From Methylococcus sp. EFPC2 (GTDB lineage: Bacteria > Pseudomonadota > Gammaproteobacteria > Methylococcales > Methylococcaceae): 64,000 nucleotides of DNA. The notes under the pieces were generated by a model. The model was not told the origin of the DNA and searched no databases. It worked only from the letters and a program-made list of their open reading frames with translations. Position 1 is the stretch's first letter. Each line of letters begins with the position of its first letter. Below are positions 28,839 to 38,038 of the stretch, one piece after another. The position numbers were made by a program, and so were the translations under genes. The DNA lies in the NCBI RefSeq assembly GCF_016925495.1, contig NZ_CP070491.1:2542001-2606000 (forward strand), written 5' to 3'.

Positions 28839-29708
28839 CTAACGTGCGCCTTTTCCGCTTCGTGAGCCGGCACCGGCAAAGCCTGCCAAGGTGGCAATCG
28901 CCGTACCGAACAACCATAAAGCGGGTGGTACCGGCACCGGCGCCGACTCGTAGGTGATCTGCAATTGCGGGCGCAGCGACGGATCACTCCATTCCCTGGA
29001 GTAGAAGGCACGATGAGTCTGCCGCAGGGTTTCGTCCTGGTTGATCAGGATCCAGCCAAAGTTCGTCGAGGGTTGATCCAGCCAGCCCTGTACATCTTCG
29101 ACTAGCCCGGGTGTCGAGCCCCAGGTCTGCGCCGCGTAGAAATCGCGGCCGACCGCCAGGCTCGACTTGACCGTGGGATCGTAATCGCCTCCCGGCGTGG
29201 TCCAGGGGGTTAAATTGTAGGCGGCCGCATTCCAGGTGGCATCGCCGGGGTTGGCCGGAAATCCTTGCCCCGTTCCGCCGATATTCGTGGCATTTGCTCC
29301 CGTGCTGCCTTCGCCCCAGTCCGTGGTCAGACGAAAGAGGTCCATCACGCGGGAATTCGGATCGCCCAGCCCCGGCGCTCCTCCGGAACCCGCCACAATG
29401 CCGATATGAAGCGTCAACTGGGCACCGGTTATCACGGACCCGGCAGGAATTTGCCCGGCCACATCAAATGCGAGTAGCGCCCGGTGCGGAGCCAGGGTAC
29501 CGTTGCCTCCGGAGAAAATGCCCGGTCCGGCTCCGTTGCTATGGTTGTAGAGGTCCTGTCCAACCGTGTTCGGCAAGCCTTGATTGACGCTGGCTCCAAA
29601 AATCGTCGCATCCTTGCTGGGCGTCAGCGTAATGGTTGCCGCCGGCGACGACTCGACCAACGCCAGGAAAATAAGCGCCGTCAAGAAATATTTCTTTCGT
29701 AGGGTCAT
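28839..29708 (-). CDS. VPLPA-CTERM secreted protein with DNRLRE-like domain, family B copy 1
   Basis: A 289-residue exported protein: signal peptide (MTLRKKYFLTALIFLALVES, cleavage near SPAA), then a DNRLRE-like beta domain. Typical marks are DATIF near the start, RALLAFDVAGQIPAGSVITG, the beta strand AQLTLHIG, and WNAAAYNLTPWTTPGGDYDP. The C-terminus APVPVPPALWLFGTAIATLA then RSGKGAR is a VPLPA-CTERM signal. Domains of this type occur in cell-surface and biofilm proteins as folding or carbohydrate-binding modules. It is the last of three same-strand paralogues (28839, 29737, 30774), all aligning over their whole length. The family-wide NNSNGAGPGIF block appears here as NHSNGAGPGIF. Confidence 0.82.
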   Translation of the reverse strand: MTLRKKYFLTALIFLALVESSPAATITLTPSKDATIFGASVNQGLPNTVGQDLYNHSNGAGPGIFSGGNGTLAPHRALLAFDVAGQIPAGSVITGAQLTLHIGIVAGSGGAPGLGDPNSRVMDLFRLTTDWGEGSTGANATNIGGTGQGFPANPGDATWNAAAYNLTPWTTPGGDYDPTVKSSLAVGRDFYAAQTWGSTPGLVEDVQGWLDQPSTNFGWILINQDETLRQTHRAFYSREWSDPSLRPQLQITYESAPVPVPPALWLFGTAIATLAGFAGAGSRSGKGAR

Positions 29709-29736
29709 GGGCTTCTTGCTCCGAATGTTGTGCCGG

Positions 29737-30612
29737 CTACCGCTGGCGTACGGCTTTTCGGCGCGCCAGGCCGGTCAGGCCGACAAGGCTGCTGCCGAAC
29801 AACCAAACCGCCGCCGGCAAAGGAACCGGCGCCATCTCATAGCTCACTTGCAAGCGCGGGCGCATGGCCGTATCGCTCCAGTCTTTCGTGTAAAACACGC
29901 GGTAGGTGTCCAAGCCGTACTCATCCGTGTTCTGCAAGAGCCATCCGTGGTTCGAGGTGGGCTCATCGAGCATCGATTGCACATCGGCGACCAAGGCAGG
30001 CGTCGAACCCCAGGTATAAGCCGAGTTCACCGCGTCACCCACCGCGGTGCTCGCGCTCGCCGTCGGAACGAAATCGCCGCCCGGCGTGGTCCACGGCTGC
30101 CCCTGCTGATAGCGTCGTTCATTCCAGGTGGGGCTAGGCGGGATGGCGGGGAAACCCTGATCCGTGCCGTCGATTTGCGTCAGCCCCAAGGCCGTGGGTC
30201 CATGAGCCCAGTCATTCGTTAGCCGATGAAGCTCGATAGTTCTGGGGAAGGCATCCTCGTTGCCGGTGCCCGATCCCGCCACCTGCGCCAGATACAGGGT
30301 CAGTTGCACGCTGGTGATGATGGCCCCCGCGGGAATGTCGGCGGCGATATTGAAGCCGATGAGCCCTCGTCTGGGAGAACCATGGCTGTCACCTCCGATA
30401 AAGACGGCGGGGCCCCGGCCTATGCTGTTATCCGGCTGGTTCTCGAAGATCGTGGAAACCTTGCCCGAACCCTCCGTCACGGTGACGGCCAGTACGTTCT
30501 CGGGCGATGAGCCGGCTAGAAGAGCCAGCGCTAGGGTGAACGTCGTCCGGGAAGGCAGCGGCTTTCCCGTGCTTGCTATCGACGACAGGCGTCGCAGGCT
30601 ATCGGCAATCAT
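29737..30612 (-). CDS. VPLPA-CTERM secreted protein with DNRLRE-like domain, family B copy 2
   Basis: A 291-residue paralogue, 28 bases from copy 1. The start at 30612 (MIADSLRRLSSIAS) gives a signal peptide with cleavage near NVLA; the frame upstream to 30726 is not conserved. The domain reads RRGLIGFNIAADIPAGAIIT, QLTLYLAQVAGSG, WNERRYQQGQPWTTPGGDF and YTWGSTPALVADVQSMLDEP. The C-terminus APVPLPAAVWLFGSSLVGLT then RRKAVRQR is the sorting signal. It differs from its relatives in lacking the NNSNGAGPGIF block, replaced by NSIGRGPAVF. Function unknown; probably surface exposed. Confidence 0.82.
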   Translation of the reverse strand: MIADSLRRLSSIASTGKPLPSRTTFTLALALLAGSSPENVLAVTVTEGSGKVSTIFENQPDNSIGRGPAVFIGGDSHGSPRRGLIGFNIAADIPAGAIITSVQLTLYLAQVAGSGTGNEDAFPRTIELHRLTNDWAHGPTALGLTQIDGTDQGFPAIPPSPTWNERRYQQGQPWTTPGGDFVPTASASTAVGDAVNSAYTWGSTPALVADVQSMLDEPTSNHGWLLQNTDEYGLDTYRVFYTKDWSDTAMRPRLQVSYEMAPVPLPAAVWLFGSSLVGLTGLARRKAVRQR

Positions 30613-30773
30613 GGTTATCTCGATAGTGATGATATTTAGGAGCGCATGACAGCGAGTGACTGCGCCACTCGGTTCATGCGCGTGTCGAGCGACGAGTCGC
30701 AAACCCGTCGCCCACTGCCGAGTCACTTACCCACACAACGCCGTTCCGGCGCGGCGGGTCGGTGACTCCCGGG

Positions 30774-31592
30774 TCAACCGGTGATTTTGCGCCGGGCGAA
30801 GCCCAGCAAGCCGGCGATCCCGGTGCCGAACAGCCAGACCGCAGCAGGTACCGGAACGGGCGCCGGGGTGTAGCTGATGGCCAGTTGCGGGCGCATGGTC
30901 GGATCGCTCCATTCCTTCGTGTAGAAAGCCCGGAATGTTTGGAAACCCGCCTCGGTCGCATTGATCAGCTCCCAGCCGTAGTTGGCGGAAGGGTGGTCCA
31001 ACCATCCTTGAACATCGCTGACGAGCTGCGGCGTCGACTGCCAGGTATAGGGCGCTTGGAACACGTTGTTCACCACCAGACTGGCACTGGCGGCTGCGAC
31101 ATGATCGCCGCCGGGTGTCGTCCAGGTCGACGTGTTGTAGAAGTTCGCATTCCAGGTGGCATCACCGGGATTGGCCGTATACCCCTGCCCGGTTCCGCCG
31201 ATGCCGGTCGCCGTAGACCCGGTCGTGCCTTCGCCCCATGGACTGGTAATGGAGTACAGCGAAATCGTACGCGGCGTCTGGTCGCCACCGCCCGCGTTCC
31301 CGCCCGAGCCGGCCGACTGGCCCAGGAACAGGGTAAGGTCGACACCGGTGATGGTGGCCCCGGTCGGCACGTTGCCGGCGATATCGAAGCTGATCAGGCC
31401 GCGCCGCGCGGATAGATTGCTGTTGCTGCCGGCGAAAATGCCCGGACCGGCGCCGTTGCTGTTATTGACGTTGTTTTGAAAGATGGTGGCGTCATGGAGT
31501 GCGCCGATCGTAACGGTAGCGGCGTAAGCGCCTTGCGGCCCTGTCGCGACGATTGCCGCCGCGAGCGCGGCGACGGCTGTTGGTTTCAACAT
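30774..31592 (-). CDS. VPLPA-CTERM secreted protein with DNRLRE-like domain, family B copy 3
   Basis: A 272-residue exported protein, the first of the minus-strand trio. Signal peptide MLKPTAVAALAAAIVATGPQ with cleavage near AYA. It contains DATIFQNNVNNSNGAGPGIF, then RRGLISFDIAGNVPTGATIT, and WNANFYNTSTWTTPGGDHV. The C-terminus APVPVPAAVWLFGTGIAGLL then FARRKITG is a model VPLPA-CTERM signal. It is the closest relative of the plus-strand copy at 34421, which shares the NNVNNSNGAGPGIFAG block but has lost the anchor. Spacing of about 160 bases to copy 2 leaves room for a separate promoter. Confidence 0.85.
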   Translation of the reverse strand: MLKPTAVAALAAAIVATGPQGAYAATVTIGALHDATIFQNNVNNSNGAGPGIFAGSNSNLSARRGLISFDIAGNVPTGATITGVDLTLFLGQSAGSGGNAGGGDQTPRTISLYSITSPWGEGTTGSTATGIGGTGQGYTANPGDATWNANFYNTSTWTTPGGDHVAAASASLVVNNVFQAPYTWQSTPQLVSDVQGWLDHPSANYGWELINATEAGFQTFRAFYTKEWSDPTMRPQLAISYTPAPVPVPAAVWLFGTGIAGLLGFARRKITG

Positions 31593-32143
31593 GTTAAATC
31601 CTCTTGATGTCTGTTGGGTCTAGGAATGTTTCCCCCACCCGCCATGGATGCGGTAATGGCGGCGCGGCAAACACGCTATATATATAGGGATATAGATTCA
31701 ATTGGTAATATCGGAACAGATTGTTTCTCCTGCCAACCGAACATTCCGTACATCCATTCGGTGTCCACATACGGCACACGATGTAGCGCATGCATTGGCG
31801 GTGCCTGCCGGCTTCTGCCGCAAACTCATCGAGCATGGTAAGTAAATCGCATCCACCGATTCCTACTGGGAAACAACCTGTTCCAGAAATAGATCGTTGA
31901 CGTAATATTTTTTGATATATAGCGTATCGCCACCCCTTTTCTTCACGTTTCCTTATGACGCGCGGGAGGAGGACTTTCCAGATCCCGTGGATACCGGGAC
32001 TTATCTTCAAGGGTAAAAAAAGATGGCTATGGCCGTATCCGCAACGGCGAGCCGCGATGGAACCCCAAGGCGACACAGGGATACGCACACGTTCCGAACT
32101 GTTCGGAATGCCTAAACCTTTAACAAGACGTAAGGAAATGCTT
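31593..32143. other. Divergent intergenic region in the VPLPA-CTERM island
   Basis: A 551-base divergent gap with a strongly AT-rich, TA-repetitive stretch at about 31670-31700 and another near 31900-31925, out of keeping with the surrounding GC. It must carry promoters for both the leftward family B genes and the rightward repeat protein. No convincing gene is seen on either strand. Confidence 0.45.
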
Positions 32144-34072
32144 ATGAAACGAGCAAAATTATCAGCCCACACGGTGAACGGCAGGCAAGATTCGGCGCAG
32201 CCTGCCGGACGGTTCCGCCAAGTCGCACTTGCGGCGGCACTGGCAAGTATCATGGCCGGTCCGGCGCAAGCGGCGTTCGTCACCACCGGGAATGTCATCT
32301 CCGCGACCGGCATCACCGACCCGGCGAACTGGGTCCCTAGCACGATAGGCTTCGTCGGTAACACAGCCGACGGCAGGCTGACTATCGATGCCGGAAGCGC
32401 GGGCAAGGGAGAACTCAGGATAGGCAGGACCACGGGCGTCACCGGCACGCTCACCGTGGACGGAGCCGGTTCGACTTATACAACAGGCAACATAACCGCC
32501 GGTGGCGACCAAGGCAGCGGTGCCTCCGGCAACGGCGGTACCGGGATCGTCAACCTCACCCATGGCGGCAGCGTCATCACGAATGTAGCGACTTTCGGGG
32601 GATACCCCAATTCCACCGGCATTCTCAACGTCACTACCGGCGGCCACTTCGTCGGCACCGTCGTACTCGGCGGCAACAGCGGCAACACCAGCACCAGCGC
32701 CACCGGCATCGCCACCGTGGACGGTGTCGGCTCATCGATCACAGGGACCACCGCTACAACAGTCGGTAATTCGGGCACAGGGCTGTTGAAGATCACCCAC
32801 GGCGGCAGCATCGCCAATACCGGGGGCACCATAGGCGCGATCGCCGGCTCGACTGGCCTGGTCTCCGTGGATGGTACGGGTTCGAGTTGGACGACGACGG
32901 CAGCCTCCACCAGCGCTCTGAACGTCGGCTTCAGAGGGAATGGAACCCTGCAGATCACCAGCAGCGGATCCGTCGCCTCTTACATCGGCAGAATGGGACG
33001 GTTCGCCGGCTCCTCGGGCCACGTCATGCTGGACGGACCCGGCTCCAGTTGGTCCGTCGGCGCCGGCGGTTTGTTCATAGGAGGAGGCTCTCCGACCGCG
33101 ACAGGCATCACCAGTAACAGCCTCATCACCGTCACCGACGGTGCGGCACTATCCGTTCAAGCCGATGCTCAACTGGCCGTCAGCGCCGGGTCCGAGGGCA
33201 CGACGCTGGTCAACGGGGCCGGTTCGGCCTGGACGAGCACGGGTGTTCTTCGAATCGGATCGGCCGGGACGGGCCGCGCCAGCGTCACCGACGGTGGGAC
33301 GGTCGCCGCGAACTCGATCACCGTCAATGGCAGTTCGCTCTTGACCGTCGATCTCGGCACTGGCAGCGCGGTCACCGCCACGGGAGGCGAGGGGCTCGCC
33401 AACGACGGCACGATCCGGCTGGTCGCCGGGGCCGGCACCGCCAACGGCAGCTATGCGCCGATCTCCGCGGCGACGTGGACCGGCGCCGGCACCGTGCAAG
33501 CCCTGGGCGGCGTGTATGACCCGACCACTCATACGGTCGGTGTTTCGACGGCCGCGGCCGGCACGGCCGGAGTGGAGAAAACGATCGACCTGTCGACCAC
33601 GCAGCGGCTATTGATCACCGATACCGCCAGCGGCCAAGCCGTCGGTGCGAGTTTCCAGGCGGCCAGCGCCCCCACCGACCTCGGTTTGACCGCGTCGCTC
33701 ATGGGCGGCAGCCAGTTGAACTCGCTGCAAGGATTACTCGATCCCGATAAGGCGATATTGAGTGCGTGGAATTTTTCCGCCACCGGCTATGCGCAGGGTG
33801 ATCCGACATACCTGTCGCTCGAGGTCGGTCCAGGACAGCGCTTCCTCGACCTCGCGGTCTGGCACTTCAACGGTGCCACTTGGGACAAGTATGCGAACAC
33901 GGACCTGGCATATGAAAACGGATTTGCCAGCTTCGCCGTCACCGGCTTCAGCGGCTACGCAGTGAGCGGCGTCGCGCCGGTACCGGTGCCTGCGGCCGCT
34001 TGGCTTTTCGGCAGCGCGCTCGCGGGCTTGGCCGGATTTACGCGGCGCAAGGGCGGCCCTGTTTCCATGTGA
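32144..34072 (+). CDS. T5SS/PEP-CTERM-associated repeat protein with VPLPA-CTERM
   Basis: A 642-residue exported protein. I choose the ATG at 32144 (MKRAKLSAHTVNG), which has AAGGA 7 bases upstream and a signal peptide ending GPAQAA. From about residue 80 to 430 it is built of degenerate repeats of about 45-55 residues. Each has a V-x-G-x-GSxWT core and a G-x-G-x-L-x-I-T-x-GG core (TVDGAGSTYT, ATVDGVGSSIT, SVDGTGSSWT, MLDGPGSSWS, LVNGAGSAWT), as in the repeats shared by autotransporter and PEP-CTERM proteins. They predict a right-handed beta-helix. There is no autotransporter barrel. The end PVPVPAAAWLFGSALAGLAG then TRRKGG is the sorting signal. Likely an adhesin or matrix protein. Confidence 0.85.
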   Translation: MKRAKLSAHTVNGRQDSAQPAGRFRQVALAAALASIMAGPAQAAFVTTGNVISATGITDPANWVPSTIGFVGNTADGRLTIDAGSAGKGELRIGRTTGVTGTLTVDGAGSTYTTGNITAGGDQGSGASGNGGTGIVNLTHGGSVITNVATFGGYPNSTGILNVTTGGHFVGTVVLGGNSGNTSTSATGIATVDGVGSSITGTTATTVGNSGTGLLKITHGGSIANTGGTIGAIAGSTGLVSVDGTGSSWTTTAASTSALNVGFRGNGTLQITSSGSVASYIGRMGRFAGSSGHVMLDGPGSSWSVGAGGLFIGGGSPTATGITSNSLITVTDGAALSVQADAQLAVSAGSEGTTLVNGAGSAWTSTGVLRIGSAGTGRASVTDGGTVAANSITVNGSSLLTVDLGTGSAVTATGGEGLANDGTIRLVAGAGTANGSYAPISAATWTGAGTVQALGGVYDPTTHTVGVSTAAAGTAGVEKTIDLSTTQRLLITDTASGQAVGASFQAASAPTDLGLTASLMGGSQLNSLQGLLDPDKAILSAWNFSATGYAQGDPTYLSLEVGPGQRFLDLAVWHFNGATWDKYANTDLAYENGFASFAVTGFSGYAVSGVAPVPVPAAAWLFGSALAGLAGFTRRKGGPVSM

Positions 34073-34420
34073 CGGATGCTTCAGCGGTGATGACGCACGC
34101 CACGCTATTAAACCGGCCCCAAATATCCCTGGTTAGTTATTTGTGGGAGCGGGCTTTAGCCCGCGAAGATCGCAGCCTGAAGGCCGCTCCCACAATGACA
34201 TATTTGGGCCGGGTTAATAAATCCGCACTGATTAAAGAGCACCCCGGAGCGGGTGCTCTCGACCACAACTCGCGAGCGGGATAGGCGCAGCGATCATAGG
34301 ACACCGCAAGAGCGGAAGGAGGGCATTACCAGGACAGATAAAAAGGAAGGCAGAAGGTATTTTTGGTATCGCTCTTCTCAGTAGCAAATTTTTCTTCACC
34401 CATCTTCAGGAAGTATTCCC
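34073..34420. other. Intergenic region holding the REP-like element and a hairpin
   Basis: A 348-base gap without a gene. Besides the REP-like unit it has a perfect 9-base-pair hairpin AGAGCACCC/GGGTGCTCT (34236-34244 and 34251-34259, 6-base loop). It lacks a T-run on the plus strand and may be a weak terminator or part of the repeat. Confidence 0.5.
34111..34215. repeat. REP-like palindromic element inside a larger inverted repeat
   Basis: TTGTGGGAGCGG (34141-34152) pairs with CCGCTCCCACAA (34184-34195). Within it GCGGGCT/AGCCCGC (34149-34164) forms a tight hairpin with a 2-base loop. A second near-palindrome GCAGCC...GGCCGC lies at 34172-34187. The unit matches the classic gammaproteobacterial extragenic REP type. 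It is flanked by imperfect 16-base inverted repeats (34111-34126 and 34200-34215; 14 of 16 match), making a nested stem about 105 bases long. Confidence 0.75.
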
Positions 34421-35227
34421 ATGTTCAAACAGGCAAGTTTTACCGGCGCATCACTCGTCTCTTTATCGCTATTACAGCCGATAGGAGCCCACGCCGATAC
34501 GGCCTATATCTATGCAACAACCGGGAGTGGTGTTTATCTTAAGGACTCCTCCATTTTTCAGGACAACGTCAACAACAGTAATGGAGCCGGCCCCGGCATC
34601 TTTGCCGGAGGCAACGGGGGCAGTTCGCCACGGCGGGCACTCATCTATTTCGACGTGGCCGGTTACGACACGAACGTCTTGGGTGGCGCCCTGTCCGGCG
34701 CCTCGTCGATCAACAGCGTCACCCTGCAATTGGTGCTGGGGAAAGTCGCCGGATCCGCTGGTGGTGGTGGTGGCGGCGGTGGGGGTGGTGGAGACACCAC
34801 ACCGAGAGTGATCAAGCTGCACAAGGTCACTAGCGGAATGTGGGGAGAAGGATCAACCGGAAGCGGTTACACGTCGATAGGCGGAACCGGTGGAGGGTTT
34901 GCCGCCAATAGCACGGACGCGACCTGGAATGCCTATTCCTATTCGTCGCCCACCTGGAGCACGGCCGGCGGTGATTACAGCAGCACGATCAGCGCCTCCA
35001 CGACGGTGAGCCAGACGCTCAACACCACTTATTCCTGGTCGCACGCAAACATGGTGAGCGATGTGCAGGCGTGGTTGAGCAGCCCTTCCAGCAACTACGG
35101 CTGGATACTCATCAACGACGACGAATCGTCATCGACGACCTTCCGGGCCTTCTACAGCAAGGAGGCGCAACTGCAGTCCCCCTCGGTAGGGACGGGCCCG
35201 ATCCTGGTAATTGACTACACGCCCTGA
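34421..35227 (+). CDS. Secreted DNRLRE-like protein, family B copy 4, no sorting signal
   Basis: A 268-residue exported protein with a signal peptide (ending near GAHADT) and the family B domain: FQDNVNNSNGAGPGIFAGG, RRALIYFDVAGYD, WNAYSYSSPTWSTAGGDYS, WLSSPSSNYGWILINDDE. It stops at VIDYTP, exactly where its three relatives continue into the VPLPA motif. It therefore has no anchor and is likely released or retained by another route. A run of 11 glycines (codons at 34760-34792) fills a variable loop. Serine and threonine are more frequent than in the relatives, as in soluble extracellular proteins. A start after AGGAAGT is plausible. Confidence 0.82.
   Translation: MFKQASFTGASLVSLSLLQPIGAHADTAYIYATTGSGVYLKDSSIFQDNVNNSNGAGPGIFAGGNGGSSPRRALIYFDVAGYDTNVLGGALSGASSINSVTLQLVLGKVAGSAGGGGGGGGGGGDTTPRVIKLHKVTSGMWGEGSTGSGYTSIGGTGGGFAANSTDATWNAYSYSSPTWSTAGGDYSSTISASTTVSQTLNTTYSWSHANMVSDVQAWLSSPSSNYGWILINDDESSSTTFRAFYSKEAQLQSPSVGTGPILVIDYTP
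34760..34792 (+). repeat. Eleven-codon glycine tract (GGN repeat) within a coding sequence
   Basis: Eleven consecutive GGN codons, mostly GGT, in the 34421-35227 gene. Slippage in units of three would change loop length without frameshift. The paralogues have shorter Gly/Ala/Asn loops at the same site. Confidence 0.9.
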
Positions 35228-35301
35228 AAAGCGACATCGGACTCACGCGGAAGCCCCCTTGAGGCCAAGGGACGGTCGGCCATAGGCAAACCGATAACGC
35301 G

Positions 35302-35340
35302 AAAAAAAGCCCCACCCCTTTGCAGGGATGGGGCTTTCTT
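35302..35340 (-). terminator. Terminator of the groES-groEL operon
   Basis: A 12-of-13 base-pair stem, AAAGCCCCACCCC against GGGATGGGGCTTT, with a short loop and an A-run on the left that becomes a T-run on the minus strand. It lies 25 bases after the groEL stop and may also serve the plus-strand gene ending at 35227. Confidence 0.85.
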
Positions 35341-35364
35341 ATGCCCGACGGACGTTCGGACGGC

Positions 35365-37011
<1,647 letters not shown>

Positions 37012-37049
37012 CTATATGAATCTGGAATGAACTGGGGGTAGTAGGCCGA

Positions 37050-37340
37050 TCAGCCTTCGATCACGCCGATGATGTCTTCTTCGCGCAATACGACGATTTC
37101 CTCGCCTTCGAGCTTCAGCTCGGTGCCGGCATACTTGCCGAACAACACCTTGTCGCCGACCTTGACCTGTAGCGGACGTACCTGGCCGTTGTCCAGCGCC
37201 TTGCCGGTGCCGGCCGCGATGATTTCACCGCGCGTGGGCTTTTCGGTGGCGGAATCGGGAATGACGATGCCACCTGCGGTGGTGCGCTCCTCTTCCAGGC
37301 GCTTCACGATCACGCGGTCATGTAACGGACGAATAGCCAT
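37050..37340 (-). CDS. groES: Co-chaperonin GroES (Hsp10)
   Basis: A 96-residue subunit of the heptameric lid of GroEL. It begins [19 protein letters not shown], has the mobile loop [20 protein letters not shown] and ends [10 protein letters not shown], all canonical. The ATG at 37340 is preceded by AGGAG; the longer open frame to 37676 crosses the promoter and is not used. Expression is set by the promoter and CIRCE operator upstream. Confidence 0.99.
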   Translation of the reverse strand: MAIRPLHDRVIVKRLEEERTTAGGIVIPDSATEKPTRGEIIAAGTGKALDNGQVRPLQVKVGDKVLFGKYAGTELKLEGEEIVVLREEDIIGVIEG

Positions 37341-37402
37341 CGATTTCTCCTGTATTGTTTTAATCGGGACGTTTGCGTCGAGACCCCGAACCATCGGTAT
37401 TA

Positions 37403-37429
37403 TTAGCACTCGACGCGAGCGAGTGCTAA
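37403..37429. promoter_or_regulatory. CIRCE operator (HrcA binding site) of groESL
   Basis: TTAGCACTC, 9 bases, GAGTGCTAA: a perfect match to the CIRCE consensus. The palindrome extends to 17-base arms (37396-37412 and 37420-37436). It overlaps the -10 box of the groES promoter, so HrcA binding would block RNA polymerase. The hrcA gene is not in the window. Confidence 0.97.
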
Positions 37430-37456
37430 TAATACCCGGCAAGGCAGGCTTGTCAA
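37429..37456 (-). promoter_or_regulatory. Sigma-70 promoter of groESL
   Basis: On the minus strand a perfect -35 TTGACA (37451-37456) and -10 TATTAT (37429-37434) with a 16-base spacer. The -10 box lies in the outer arm of the CIRCE palindrome. Confidence 0.85.
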
Positions 37457-37545
37457 GCAAGGCTCCGCCCGAATTGCGCGCCATCGAGTCGCTGGCTATC
37501 ATCCTCCGGCTTCGATCTAGCCATGACTCAAGGAACTCAGACCTC

Positions 37546-37977
37546 ATGAAACGACTCACGCCCCATCTGCTTCCCGTCCTCGCGTCGCTACTGTTGAGCG
37601 CCTGCGCGGCATCCACGCCCAAGACGACCGCTCCGGCCGCCGACGCGGCAGCGGCTGCCGAGAGCAAACCGGCCAACGACTACCCGACCCTGACCCGGGT
37701 GGAATTCGTGTTGGAATGCGCGCAAGAACAACCGGGCGGTTTGCAGAACCGGGACAACATCTATCACTGCGCCTGCGCGGCGGACCAGGTGGCGGAAAAG
37801 CTGGGGCATGAGGACTATGCCCAGGCCCAGACCTTCACGTACAACTTCGGCGCGGCGGGTGAGCGCGCGGCGGAATTCCGCGATCCGCCACAATCGGCCA
37901 AGCTGCGCAATGCCCTGAAGGAGGCCAAGGCTCAGGCCGCCTCGGCTTGCTTCCTGAAGCCGGTGGGTAAGAAATAA
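37546..37977 (+). CDS. Putative lipoprotein with conserved cysteines
   Basis: A 143-residue protein beginning [20 protein letters not shown], a signal peptide with an LSAC lipobox. An Ala-rich linker follows ([13 protein letters not shown]), then a domain of about 90 residues with Cys in LECAQ, HCACAAD and SACFL, likely disulfide-linked or metal-binding in the periplasm. I do not recognise a named family. It is divergent from groES but its start lies outside the operator region. The next gene begins 61 bases downstream on the same strand. Confidence 0.75.
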   Translation: MKRLTPHLLPVLASLLLSACAASTPKTTAPAADAAAAAESKPANDYPTLTRVEFVLECAQEQPGGLQNRDNIYHCACAADQVAEKLGHEDYAQAQTFTYNFGAAGERAAEFRDPPQSAKLRNALKEAKAQAASACFLKPVGKK

Positions 37978-38038
37978 AACCAAGGGCGGCCCACCGGCCG
38001 CCTTCGTTCAGTCACGCGAGCACCCGAGGAGTAGGCTC

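Noticed and set aside
31594-32454. Minus-strand open frame across the divergent gap
   Set aside because: It runs antisense into the repeat protein and has no recognisable protein composition or signal.
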